Assembly (NCBI GenBank): GCA_900642245.1
Contig: CAAAJI010000043.1
Span: 163,425 to 227,424 of the forward strand
Length of the DNA: 64,000 nt
Direction of reading: 5' to 3'
From: Fragilaria radians
Taxonomy: Eukaryota; Bacillariophyta; Fragilariophyceae; Fragilariales; Fragilariaceae
A program made the translations under genes and the position numbers. Below are positions 1-11,043 of the stretch, piece after piece. The stretch's first letter is position 1, and each line of letters starts with the position of its first letter. The notes under the pieces were generated by a model that was not told the DNA's origin, searched no databases, and was given only the letters and a program-made list of their open reading frames with translations.

Positions 1-69
1 CATGATCTTCAATGAGATGTTGCTTGCTGCTGCTTTGGACTTTATTAATGAAAAGGTAACCTCGACTTT

Positions 70-1030
70 CTACAATGCAAGATCAGCAAGCTTCTCATTC
101 TTGTTCGTTCTGATCTCGAAGCTCAATGGAAGGAAATAATCTGACTCTTCTTCTGGGGTGTTGATTTGAACACCACCTAGGAGAGCGATTCTCCCAGATC
201 CACCAACGGCCTGGCAACCTTTTGCAATAATTTGGTCCATAATAGCTTTCTGGGCATCAAAGAGTGCAAGCGGAAGTTCGGCCATGACATCTTCAGCCTT
301 TCCAAGACGTTCCCCGTATGGAAGCAACAAATTGTTCACAAACGTTTGCTGGGCATCTATAACATCAGTGGAGATGCTTTGAGGAGCGACTTCACCCTTT
401 GTGGCACATGCAACATGACCAGCCGCAGCACAGGCAGAACCACAACATGTATTGGTCAACGCGATACCCTTACGGTTGACCTTTCCGACAGTTCCATCTT
501 TGTCGATTCCAACATGAGGGCCAAAAATTACAAGGCAATCTCCGCCATCTGGAATATGAGATGCGAAAGCTCCAAATGATGTTACACCTCCAAACGGAAA
601 CCCTGCAAGTCCTCCCATAGAAAAGGTGTCGCCATAAACAGTTGCAAAATCTTTTTCTAGAACTCGATTCACTTCATCGCAGCACAACGATGTAGCGACC
701 AAACTTTTTGGGCCATACCCATACTTCGACAACGCACTGGACACTTTATCAACAAGCTCTACATTTGGTAATGCTTTTGGATACACGGAGAGGACCTTAT
801 CGGTACACTAACATCAAAATTGAGAAAATCTGAACGTTTCAATAGTATAAAGAAAAATATCAACGGGGAGACTTACGACTGACTGTATTCGTTGAATAGT
901 TCGATTAATGAAAACAATGGAATTAGTTTAGTTATGATAATTATTTTTTAAATCGAGAAACCTATAGACTTACGAAAGATCTGAACTTGAGTGCTGAAGT
1001 GGCATTACGTTTGAGCACGATGAACATCAT
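70..1030 (-). CDS. Theta-class carbonic anhydrase (LCIB family), copy 1
   Basis: Predicted zinc enzyme interconverting CO2 and bicarbonate. The LCIB/LCIC family (limiting-CO2-inducible B) has a beta-CA-like fold and its diatom members are called theta-CA. I model three exons on the minus strand: 974-1030 (19 codons), a 6-nt microexon at 877-882, and 70-807, giving 266 aa. Introns are 91 and 69 bp with GTAAGT donors and AG acceptors. Candidate metal and catalytic residues are the CCDEVNR motif (C63, C64, D65, R69), H119 in FGPHVGID, and the Cys cluster at 142-147 in CCGSAC. The first 22 residues have no acidic residue and end in R-S-F-S, which suggests a mitochondrial presequence; no signal peptide with an ASAFAP-like plastid motif is seen. 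The gene is head-to-head with copy 2. Family assignment is confident; the microexon and targeting are inference. Confidence 0.88.
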
Positions 1031-2058
1031 TTTTGCTTCTGCTGTAAAGTTTTCTGAAATTTATGAGAGTACAAGTGCAAATTCGTGAACTGTCTTGTGA
1101 AAGTTGTCAACCAAACTTTCGCACGTAATCATGACGTGTCACTATTTGCACAACTTGATATTCACATCCACATTTAGGGTTTCAAAGGGGGGAAAGTTCT
1201 AATGTTTGTAGGGTTTTGATGCATGTTACTGTACTGGGTAGGAGGTTACTGGGAGGTAGATTTAAGGACACACAACAATGTATGAACGATGTCATCAAGA
1301 GGAATGAGCTCCCTATGACTATAATCCAATATCGTTATGTACTAACAAACCCACGATCCCACGAACCGACTCTCCTTCATTGTGCAAGTGATGACACAAC
1401 TCTTCTAAATGGCCACCGCTTTCCATATCCTTACTTCGAAACCAAACTTCCATCACAAAGATTATTTTCTTCACGCTGATACTGTCCGAGCTAACACAAG
1501 GTCAATTCGCTGTTGTAGTTCACATAGTGATTCGGAAAACTATTGGAGCCTATATATACATAGCTGTTTTAATTGTTGTCTTCCCTCGAAAATTGTGATT
1601 AGTTCGTTCGAGCCGCCAGCAGGAAAAGGCCTGGTTTGTGAGAAATGTGAAAAAAATTAGAATAGGTCAATTACCAAAAGCCTTAAGGCTCATTTCGAAT
1701 TGAAAGTGATCGAGTACAGTCTAATGATAGTTTTCATGACGTAAGTCTGTGATGACGCTATGACACAACAGACCGAAATTTATGTTGCTAGTCCAAATTT
1801 TATCCTTATTGAGTGAACAACTTTTTTATCTCATTCACATATTCGAGGGACAAGCTCTACGAAGATTGAAGACTTTGGTTGTTAACAACAAAGATCATAA
1901 AAGGTAAGAATTCAAAGCTTGCATTTCTACAGATAATTTTTCGTGATGATTTGTTCAAGTAATGTTAGGCTTGAGTCAGAATCGGTGCCACCAATAAATG
2001 TATAACTCTCTTTTATTTAATGATATTATGTTAGCTTAAGCTTGCTTTATAATTCCAG
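1031..2058. other. Non-coding flank upstream of theta-CA copy 1
   Basis: About 1 kb of 5' flank inside the left arm. It should contain the promoter of the minus-strand gene. The short open frames here recur at mirror positions in the right arm only because the arms are copies. No element was recognised. Confidence 0.5.
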
Positions 2059-2317
2059 TGACAGCAGAGAAGTCATGACATTTTTAAGTTTAACCTATTG
2101 AGCACAACGGTGTCTTATTATTTGGAATGATAATTTCATGAACAATCATGATTGTTGATAAAATGAATGAAAATTGAATCCGAACTTAAAGAAGCTTTTT
2201 GAGCCTTTGCCAAAAATCTTGTAATCTAATCCTGTCTACATTTTGTTGTGACAATGCAAAACTCTGAGATGACACATGAGTAAGAAGACACTAATTTTTT
2301 TTCCTTACCTTATCTTA

Positions 2318-2487
2318 TGTTAGAGAGCTGAATCACACTTAAATTGTAATCTTTAATAAAATTAATTTGATCTATCGCTAACTTGAATGTCTTCTCTTCC
2401 CTGTTCTCACATATAACATATTACCTCGCTTATTCTCTCATAAACTAAACTAACCCTAAGATTTAAGAATATTGGTGATGCAATTCA
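2318..2487 (-). repeat. 3' LTR of family A copia element
   Basis: On the element strand it begins TGAATTGCATCACC and ends CTCTCTAACA, with the usual TG...CA ends. It aligns over its length with 5885-6054 and with stray copies near 50.3, 50.5 and 52.0 kb. Confidence 0.88.
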
Positions 2488-2510
2488 ATACCCTACCTAT
2501 CTCCAATGTA

Positions 2511-2798
2511 TCATAGCCACGTACTTGGCTTCACTGCTTGACAACGTAGCACCCTTCTGAGACTTAGATCTCCAGCAAATTGGGACTCCAAGCAAATACA
2601 TGATGAATCCAGTAACACTGATCCTGGATTCAGGATCTCCTGCCCAATCTCTGTCGCAGTACGAGACCCAGTCCCATTTTCACTTTCATGTTTTGGCTGT
2701 AACTTCAAACAATGCAGCTTAGTATCCAAAGCAAATTTAACAACTCTCTGTATCTCCATGTAGGCTGCTACACTTGCACCATTCGTGCATTTTGACAT
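2511..2798 (-). pseudogene. Copia RNase H remnant
   Basis: One minus-strand frame reads DWAGDPESRISVTGF followed by a stretch like SKSQKGATLSSSEAKYVA, the typical C-terminal RNase H of copia Pol. It abuts the polypurine tract and 3' LTR, as expected. Further upstream similarity is broken by frameshifts. Confidence 0.8.
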
Positions 2799-3145
2799 TT
2801 CCCTTACAGCATTTACTAAGTCTTACCACAACATTTACTAAGTCTGGCCTGGAATGCTTAATTCGGTATAAGAGCATGCCAACTGCAGACCTATACTTTA
2901 ATTGCATTGCAGTGTCAACCTTGTCTGCATCATCAGGTCTTAATATCTTGAATCACGGTGTGCCAGGGGTTCCATAACTGCACATATTTGCGACTTCTTC
3001 TCCAAATTTATCAATTAGACTTTTGGTCAGGTGCGGGTGCATGACACAAGTTGTCTTAATTTCTTGATTGATCTGGATCTTGCAATTTAAGTTGTCAGTA
3101 AGGTTGTCTTCAATCTTTAAACCAAAATCACACTTCTTCAGGCAA

Positions 3146-3424
3146 TTAATCATGTGTTCGATCCCTTCTTTGAGTTGCTGACATACACATCAACCATGAC
3201 AATTCCAAATTTGAATGTTTTATCCACAAACAAGGGTCAATAGGGCTTCCCTTGAAACTGCAACCTTTCAATGACAAAATAAGTTTATTGTAATTGACAA
3301 GACCATAAATGTTTCTTTTTAAAATTAAAGATTCATTTATACTTGCTTCCATACCCATTGACATCTCCATAAAGATTGTCTCCTTAAGGTCACCATGAAG
3401 AAAAGCAGTTTCAATATCGATCAA
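3146..3424 (-). pseudogene. Copia reverse transcriptase fragment
   Basis: Contains IDIETAFLHGDLKETIFMEM, the first catalytic-aspartate block of copia reverse transcriptase, then a thumb-like segment ending DPCLWIKH. The central YVDD block is missing, so the enzyme is dead. Confidence 0.85.
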
Positions 3425-3589
3425 TTTTCCGATTAAATTCTAGGTTAACATTGTGACCAAATGAATTCGGAATGTCGCATCATTTATAACGGGAGCATAA
3501 CTTTCATGAAAATCCTCTCCAGGATTTTGACTGTAGCCACATGCCACCATGCCACTAATTGCGCTCGAAAAATTCCGTTTCCTTTCGTT

Positions 3590-4411
3590 TTAAAAATCCT
3601 CTTTTTTTATGCATTTTCGTCCGTTGGGAATCTCCGACTTCTCAAATTTTTCCCAAACTCCTTTGGCTTTCATTTCTTCGAATTCTTTCAAAATTTCACG
3701 GCGCCACTTAATTTTCTTGTCAACTTCAAGGTGATGATATGCCTCCTGGAACCTTTCCGGGTCCTTGACAAGATCAACCAAATTAAATGCAACATCATCT
3801 ATCTACGATCATCTCCCTACCCGAATTTTGCATTTCAAGGAATTTTGACGGATATGGATTAAACCAGCATTTTAATCTTGAAATTAGTTTTAAAGCTTTG
3901 TTTTGCTTCCTGATTTGAGCATCATCAAGAGTTGCATCCTCTGGCTCAGCTAAATCACTAGCATCTTCTGTCGTAGCTTCTGTATTGGAAGTGTCTTCAT
4001 AGTCTTGAGGCTGAATGTTGTTGTTTTTGGATTTATTCCAATTTCCATAACTCAAATTAAGCCAAACTAAATCTCTTGACTTGCTGATTTGTTTGGGTTT
4101 AATGTTGAATATCCTGTAAACATCATTTGCATGATTATCAGGATATGTAACAAAAAACCAACAGTTCATCTGTCATTTAATTTTCCCTGAATTGTTTTCT
4201 TAGTTGTCACGACACACATTTCACCAAAGGTTCTTAGATTTTTAGAGCCTTTAAACTCAATTTTGTAAATCAGTTGTAATGGTGATTGTTGTGTCTCCTT
4301 GTTGACAATTCTATTCTCATAGAATGATGCTGTAGATGCACATTCTGCCCAAAGTCCATTTCGGATTTCATCCACAATTCCCGAGTCATTGAACATTGCC
4401 TGGATTTCCAT
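3590..4411 (-). pseudogene. Copia integrase C-terminal remnant
   Basis: Overlapping minus frames carry integrase-tail features: a GLWAECASTASFYENRIVNK block (about 4300-4350) and the DVYRIFNIK...SRDLVWLNLSYGNW block (about 4020-4130) seen after the integrase core of copia polyproteins. Stops and frame changes separate them. An acidic linker and the start of the reverse transcriptase follow to about 3590. Confidence 0.8.
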
Positions 4412-4747
4412 AGAGAGTTTGGACCTTTCTCTCTATAGCTTTCTCCCTTTATGGAGCTGATATCTACGTAGAGCCTTTCTCAAGCAATAACACTGCCACC
4501 CTTCCAGTCCTTGTTGATATTCTTCTGCCTTGCCTTTGCAGCTGAGCAGGCTTCACAAGTCCTATAATCGCCCACCACGTCGAATCCGTAGCATTTTCCG
4601 GTCATTCTGGTAGCAGCTTTGCTGCAGTGACCCAAGATTCCGTGTAGATTGTTGATGTTAATACAACATCTTCATTGCCATGATTAAACCCATGTTTCAA
4701 AGCCTTGCTGATACTGAAACAATTCACCCATAGGTTTGATACACATT

Positions 4748-4954
4748 TTACGTCTTGAAGTAAGATGAAAATTTTTTCTCCGTGCATCTCAAGCTTCCAA
4801 CCTTCTTTGCCAACATTTTGTTACCGATTCCAACCGTTATCTCCTCCGAAATAGTAGTGTAGTTGTATAATCCTTCTTCAATATTGCAATAATGGCATGA
4901 AGCGCCACTGTCGCCAATCCAAATTTTGTTGTCAATTCCGTCATTGGCAGTCAT
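4748..4954 (-). pseudogene. Copia aspartic protease remnant
   Basis: Reads IWIGDSGASCHYC, the D-S-G-A active-site motif of copia protease, followed by a KVGSLRCT-like segment. It sits between the zinc-knuckle gag and the integrase remnants. Confidence 0.85.
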
Positions 4955-4982
4955 TGCATTTAAGACTGCATCAGCAGCAGAT

Positions 4983-5810
4983 CTAACTGTCTTCAGCTTG
5001 ATTCTTTCTTAACAAATTGAAGCAGTTAGATTTAAGATGGCCTGATTTCTTACAGTAATTGCAGATGATTTCCTTGTCTTCTTTGACCATCTTGGACTTG
5101 CACTGTGTTGACTTGTGCCCTAATTTTCCACAATTTAGGCATTTGCCTTTGCATTGCATTAGAAACAGCGCCTTCTCCTTGCCATAGTCATCATTCTTTG
5201 TAGACTCAGACTTTGATGAAAGCCTTTCATATCTCAAGTTAAGGTCTTCTTTGAGCTCATCAATAGAGAGCGGATTCTCCTACCAATACGCTTCTCCATG
5301 AGCGTCATTTGCACCTCGTAGTTGCCAGTTAAACTGTTCAAAACTTGAAGAAGAAACTGCTCATCAGTCATGTTCGAGACCATAACTTCCAATTTTACTT
5401 GTAGGTCTTCTAAATTTCCCTGAACATCCTCTCTGTCTTCACTAATGTGGTGCAGATACTGGGTCAAACTTCTTCTTGAGCTTCTCCCAGGCTATGCTTG
5501 CATTCCCATCTTCATAATCCTTCATCTTGCAACTTTTAAAAATTCCAAATGCAATTTTTCCACCACTGTTGCTTACGTCAACGGACAGTATTAATTTTGT
5601 AAAAGCCAACTTGTTGAGGTCAGCATTTTTCATCATTCTTCTTCCTTCTTCTGACTTCTCCTCAAACTCTTCTGAAGTGTTTGGGATCTGTAGCTTACCC
5701 AACAAGACATCCTTGATTCCAGAACGCTTGGCCTTGGCTAGGAATTTCTCACTCCAAGTCTGCCATTCTTCTTTTCTTCCCGAGAAATTTAAAACTCTTA
5801 AGTCTGACAT
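4983..5810 (-). pseudogene. Copia gag remnant with two CCHC zinc knuckles
   Basis: Three consecutive minus frames (5442-5810, 5234-5467, 4983-5237) together make a UBN2-type gag. The N-terminus has a FSGRKEEWQTWSEKFLAKA-like start, the middle an LEDLQVKLEVMVSNM-like segment, and the end two CCHC knuckles, CLNCGKLGHKSTQC and CNYCKKSGHLKSNC. At least two frame shifts break it. Confidence 0.9.
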
Positions 5811-5884
5811 CTTGAAGATTGTTAAACAAACAATGAATTAGCACAAGAGAAGAGGACTCCTTGTGTGTACCTCGCGTTTAAACA

Positions 5885-6054
5885 TGTTAGAGAGCCTCTT
5901 CACGCTTAAATTGTAATCTTTAAAATAGTTAATTAGTTCTATCGCTTACGAGAATGTTTTCTCTTCACTGTTCTCACATATAACATATTACCTCGCTTAT
6001 TTCGTCATAAACTAAACTAACCCTAAGATATAAGAAAATTGGTGATGCAATCCA
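5885..6054 (-). repeat. 5' LTR of family A copia element
   Basis: On the element strand it begins TGGATTGCATCACC and ends CTCTCTAACA. It pairs with 2318-2487. Confidence 0.88.
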
Positions 6055-6809
6055 ATAATTTTATGCATCTAAATTTTGGACTCCAAAGAACATTGAGTCT
6101 TTATATTCTTCTGAGTGAGGAGAAGCAATTAGGATCTTCTTCTTGCCAGGTATACCATATCATCTTGTTTAATTCTAAGCAACGTGATGATTTTGATCGT
6201 TTGTAATACTTTTGAGCAACATCAGCCAAAATGATGCACAGGTATGTGCCTCTTAATGGCAAAAGCACTTCATTAGAAAGGACATTTCCTACACTTATGT
6301 ATTCCGTTGAAAGAAATGAAAAGTAAAGACATTTTCTCTCATAACTTATCTTGCCTTTGAAATAAAGTGAGGCCTACCTCATTGTAATATCTCAATGCCA
6401 ATTTTCGGATCTACTAACACCGATAGATTACCAGTAGTAAGCATTCCACTAAAAGTACAAATTAGGTCACATTGAAAAATGCCGAAAGGACAAACTATAC
6501 CTGAAAAACCCTTCAAGAGGGTATAGAGGCATAATATGTGTCAAGACTTACACAAACAGGAAGGGATATGAAAGAGGTAGAATTAAGGATGACTTTACAA
6601 TACTTAAGAAGCAATGTGAAGAATGTATTGTTGATTCAAATTGTACGACTAACAACTTTCTCCCTAAAGTCTAGTCTCTTGCACTGTTCCTTGACAAGGA
6701 GACTACATAGGAATATGTCTTTACAGCTATTCCTTGAGAGTGGAATCATCTTGAAGTCTAGGAATTTCCGAAAAATCTCAATGACTCCCAATTTTCCTCG
6801 TAACAATCT
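6055..6809. other. Spacer between copia element and right arm
   Basis: Unique sequence. A plus-strand open stretch at 6538-6837 runs into the right arm and resembles nothing recognised; interrupted frames suggest decayed coding DNA, but no family can be named. Confidence 0.4.
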
Positions 6810-7836
6810 CTGGAATTATAAAGCAAGCTTAAGCTAACATAATATCATTAAATAAAAGAGAGTTATACATTTATTGGTGGCACCGATTCTGACTCAAGCC
6901 TAACATTACTTGAACAAATCATCACGAAAAATTATCTGTAGAAATGCAAGCTTTGAATTCTTACCTTTTATGATCTTTGTTGTTAACAACCAAAGTCTTC
7001 AATCTTCGTAGAGCTTGTCCCTCGAATATGTGAATGAGATAAAAAAGTTGTTCACTCAATAAGGATAAAATTTGGACTAGCAACATAAATTTCGGTCTGT
7101 TGTGTCATAGCGTCATCACAGACTTACGTCATGAAAACTATCATTAGACTGTACTCGATCACTTTCAATTCGAAATGAGCCTTAAGGCTTTTGGTAATTG
7201 ACCTATTCTAATTTTTTTCACATTTCTCACAAACCAGGCCTTTTCCTGCTGGCGGCTCGAACGAACTAATCACAATTTTCGAGGGAAGACAACAATTAAA
7301 ACAGCTATGTATATATAGGCTCCAATAGTTTTCCGAATCACTATGTGAACTACAACAGCGAATTGACCTTGTGTTAGCTCGGACAGTATCAGCGTGAAGA
7401 AAATAATCTTTGTGATGGAAGTTTGGTTTCGAAGTAAGGATATGGAAAGCGGTGGCCATTTAGAAGAGTTGTGTCATCACTTGACCATGAAGGAGAGTCG
7501 GTTCGTGGGATCGTGGGTTTGTTAGTACATAACGATATTGGATTATAGTCATAGGGAGCTCATTCCTCTTGATGACATCGTTCATACATTGTTGTGTGTC
7601 CTTAAATCTACCTCCCAGTAACCTCCTACCCAGTACAGTAACATGCATCAAAACCCTACAAACATTAGAACTTTCCCCCCTTTGAAACCCTAAATGTGGA
7701 TGTGAATATCAAGTTGTGCAAATAGTGACACGTCATGATTACGTGCGAAAGTTTGGTTGACAACTTTCACAAGACAGTTCACGAATTTGCACTTGTACTC
7801 TCATAAATTTCAGAAAACTTTACAGCAGAAGCAAAA
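6810..7836. other. Non-coding flank upstream of theta-CA copy 2
   Basis: Mirror image of 1031-2058; presumed promoter region of the plus-strand copy. No independent feature seen. Confidence 0.5.
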
Positions 7837-8795
7837 ATGATGTTCATCGTGCTCAAACGTAATGCCACTTCAGCACTCAAGTTCAGATCTTTCGTAAGTC
7901 TATAGGTTTCTCGATTTAAAAAATAATTATCATAACTAAACTAATTCCATTGTTTTCATTAATCGAACTATTCAACGAATACAGTCAGTCGTAAGTCTCC
8001 CCGTTGATATTTTTCTTTATACTATTGAAACGTTCAGATTTTCTCAATTTTGATGTTAGTGTACCGATAAGGTCCTCTCCGTGTATCCAAAAGCATTACC
8101 AAATGTAGAGCTTGTTGATAAAGTGTCCAGTGCGTTGTCGAAGTATGGGTATGGCCCAAAAAGTTTGGTCGCTACATCGTTGTGCTGCGATGAAGTGAAT
8201 CGAGTTCTAGAAAAAGATTTGCAACTGTTTATGGCGACACCTTTTCTATGGGAGGACTTGCAGGGTTTCCGTTTGGAGGTGTAACATCATTTGGAGCTTT
8301 CGCATCTCATATTCCAGATGGCGGAGATTGCCTTGTAATTTTTGGCCCTCATGTTGGAATCGACAAAGATGGAACTGTCGGAAAGGTCAACCGTAAGGGT
8401 ATCGCGTTGACCAATACATGTTGTGGTTCTGCCTGTGCTGCGGCTGGTCATGTTGCATGTGCCACAAAGGGTGAAGTCGCTCCTCAAAGCATCTCCACTG
8501 ATGTTATAGATGCCCAGCAAACGTTGTGAACAATTTGTTGCTTCCATACGGGGAACGTCTTGGAAAGGCTGAAGATGTCATGGCCGAACTTCCGCTTGCA
8601 CTCTTTGATGCCCAGAAAGCTATTATGGACCAAATTATTGCAAAAGGTTGCCAGGCCGTTGGTGGATCTGGGAGAATCGCTCTCCTAGGTGGTGTTCAAA
8701 TCAACACCCCAGAAGAAGAGTCAGATTATTTCCTTCCATTGAGCTTCGAGATCAGAACGAACAAGAATGAGAAGCTTGCTGATCTTGCATTGTAG
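7837..8795 (+). pseudogene. Theta-class carbonic anhydrase, copy 2, two 1-bp deletions
   Basis: Mirror copy of the gene at 70-1030 with the same exon structure: 7837-7893, 6-nt microexon 7985-7990, and 8060-8795. Exon 3 is 736 nt against 738 nt in copy 1. A T is lost from a TTTT run near 8219 (after the codons for the LEKD motif), and another T from a TTT run near 8525 (in the AQQTFVNN region). The first shifts the frame before the metal-binding His and the Cys cluster; the second brings it to a third frame. As written it cannot make a full enzyme. Both lesions are homopolymer shortenings in a draft assembly, so base-calling error in an otherwise intact gene is a real alternative. Confidence 0.7.
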
Positions 8796-8864
8796 AAAGT
8801 CGAGGTTACCTTTTCATTAATAAAGTCCAAAGCAGCAGCAAGCAACATCTCATTGAAGATCATG

Positions 8865-9949
8865 CATTTTCGCTTGAGATATTTGGAAACGGGATTGAGT
8901 GACGTCAAAATGGTTGGTGACGACGACAAATGGGTGCAAGAATATTCGTTTTACATTAGTTACTCTACCGCCTCCAATTAGCACATTTATCTTTCCCTTT
9001 TCAACTTTTAACGTGTTATAGAGCATTAAATGTTACTCGTAGCTTCAATTGCGTCCATTCAATGAATTCACTTTTGATCAAACGTTCTTTTCTTTGGGTT
9101 CGTTGATAAGCGGTGTATGATCAGAAACTGGAATCTTCCAAGATCATCAGGAGGAGGAAAACTCAGGTAATGATTGTTTGGCTTATGGTAGGAACTTCTT
9201 GCTCCAAGTATATCCAACAAGATCAAAATATAAGTAAGGAAATGTTGATGGATTGAAAGATTGACATCACAGATAGTGGAGAGGTTGACCATGCTAATAA
9301 TAAGGAAATGAGATTCAAGAAGATTGTTGGAAAGGACGAAGGTAAAAAGAAGCCACAATTGGGCTGAAAAAATATTACTTGGCTTGGAAATTGAGAAAAA
9401 GCATGCTTGATTCTACCCTTTTATCCACTACCTTTTCAATAAAGATTATTGCTTATTAGTCTAAAATTGATGTCATGACCAACAACGGATATGGCGAATT
9501 GAAAACCAAACAGGCTTCAGCAATATCAATTCACACACCTCGTAGATATATTTAATCAAAATAAACATGAAGAACTCCAACATTTGGAAGTTCAAGATGC
9601 TAATCAAGTCTTAAGATTTCTTGCTTTTTCTCATACTGTTTAGCAGTATGAAACTTTTCACGGAACATTGCCAAATAACTAATATTACAAAACATCTAAA
9701 AGAAATAATCTATCCGTTTCAATTATTTCCTAATATTTTTATTTCATTAATGAAACCTAGATAATTTTCTAGCAAGAACTCTTGTTTGTTTGGGCTGGGA
9801 AATGACTATGGGGAATTAAAATCGACTAGATCAACTCAGACAAACGAAAATATTCATGTAATTCCCTTCCGCAGATTGGTCTAAGAATGGTTAATTTGGA
9901 GTGATAAGTGTCTTGTCAAGACAAAACTCAATTGCTCAATGTATTTGTT
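8865..9949. other. Intergenic region
   Basis: Begins where the window edge ends the palindrome comparison, so its first part may still belong to the duplication. No coding region or repeat is supported. Confidence 0.4.
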
Positions 9950-10653
9950 GCTCGGAAAGGATGAGGTTTCTCATGACAAAAAGAAGAAGTCTAAAGTCAT
10001 CAAAATGAACGAAATCGCCTAGGCTGAACTCATCTTATCAATTTATTTGAAGGCAAGCAATGGAAACTTTTTTATTTGCTTATGGAATGCAAGTCTATGG
10101 ATTACCTTGATCGCTATGCAGCTTTAGCAGGACAGAGAGTTTAGAATAAGGATGATCCTATTGCCAATCATTGCATGGTTAAGTTAGAGAAAACAAGTTA
10201 GAGAATTGCTTTAAACCAGAATCAAGACCCAGAACTTTGCATTCCAATGCTTGAAGATCTGAGTGTCAGGCTTGAAGTGATGGGTATGAGAATTTTGGAT
10301 AGTCAATTTATGAATTATGTTTTGAGGAATCTTCCTTCAGATTATGAGTTGCAACTTGAATTGATGGAACGACAAATTGGCAGTAAGGAAAACCTGTAAC
10401 AGTTGAAGAAGTTTGAGCTAAATTGGGTCTTTGTTTTGAGAAATTGAATGCGAGTTCAAAGAATGATGACGAAAGAGAAGTTATAGAATATCAAGCACTG
10501 ATTAGTTGTCAGTTTCAAGGGAGGTGCAGACATTATGGTCAGATGGGTCGTAAATCCAACCAATTCAAAAATCGAGGAAATCACAACGCTGCAAATATCC
10601 AGTCTCACAACTGCAACACGTTATTGCATTTATTGTTACGGCTGGTCATGTAA
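9950..10653 (+). pseudogene. Copia gag remnant, family A type
   Basis: Decayed plus-strand gag. A frame near 10250-10390 reads EDLSVRLEVMGMRI and later ELQLELMERQIG, matching the corresponding gag segment of the 2.3-6.1 kb element (EDLQVKLEVM, VQMTLMEKRIG). A frame at 10423-10653 ends in a damaged knuckle, CRHYGQMGRKSNQ. Many stops. No LTR was found next to it. Confidence 0.75.
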
Positions 10654-11043
10654 ATAAAAATTTAAGGCAATGCCTGGGACTTGACAAACCGTACACCAAA
10701 AGTCTGGCTCTAAAATTCTCATCATATGAACTTGAACAATTGTGCATTTGGATTCTGTATGGACTTGTCATTTTTTTACATTTTTTGTGTACGTACTGAA
10801 GGTTTTGGAAGCATTTTTTGAAATCTAACAATCCTGTTATGCGGCCCATAGAACCTGTGAATGATGATTGTACAAGGGCTGACTGAAAAACAGTTTTTAA
10901 GTATTGAAACATTGTACAATTCATGAATTTGATTTAGTTAAATACACGTCACACTTTGCGTGTGAGTGAGCCGATGTTGTGATGAACTAAATAAGATACT
11001 TCAATTTCACACACCTAGATTTAAACTACCTTTCTCTACTCTA
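10654..11043. other. Intergenic region
   Basis: Between gag debris and the 3' end of the 906-aa gene. Nothing recognised. Confidence 0.4.

Larger units (their letters stand above)
1..2058. repeat. Left arm of large inverted duplication
   Basis: This segment is the reverse complement of 6810-8864. Both ends and several internal stretches were compared and match. The arm is 2058 bp here and 2055 bp on the right; the 3-bp difference is accounted for by three 1-bp deletions in the right arm (near 7484, 8219 and 8525). The similarity runs to base 1, so the duplication probably extends beyond the window. The arm holds a whole theta carbonic anhydrase gene plus about 1 kb upstream of it. Confidence 0.93.
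2318..6054 (-). mobile_element. Old Ty1/copia LTR retrotransposon (family A)
   Basis: A minus-strand element between two 170-bp LTRs, with decayed gag, protease, integrase, reverse transcriptase and RNase H segments in copia order. The interior of about 3.4 kb is short for copia, and the reverse transcriptase core is largely missing, so it carries internal deletions as well as stops and frameshifts. A purine-rich tract lies next to the 3' LTR (complement of about 2488-2504). The presumed primer-binding site begins TGTTTAAACGCGAGG (complement of 5870-5884); no tRNA match is claimed. No target-site duplication is visible. The LTRs differ at roughly 20 of 170 positions by eye, so the insertion is old. 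Confidence 0.9.
6810..8864. repeat. Right arm of large inverted duplication
   Basis: Reverse complement of 1-2058. Three 1-bp deletions relative to the left arm account for its 2055-bp length, and at least one substitution is present near 7484. The pairing ends at 8864 only because the left arm reaches the window edge. Confidence 0.93.

Noticed and set aside
232..579. Plus-strand open frame of 115 aa
   Set aside because: It lies antisense inside the theta-CA exon 3; the minus-strand protein is conserved in two other loci.
1409..1660. 83-aa frame that recurs identically at 7208-7459
   Set aside because: Its conservation is explained by the inverted duplication, not by selection on a protein.
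5868..5884. Self-priming in the family A copia element
   Set aside because: Unlike family B, the sequence after its 5' LTR has no long reverse complement inside the LTR.
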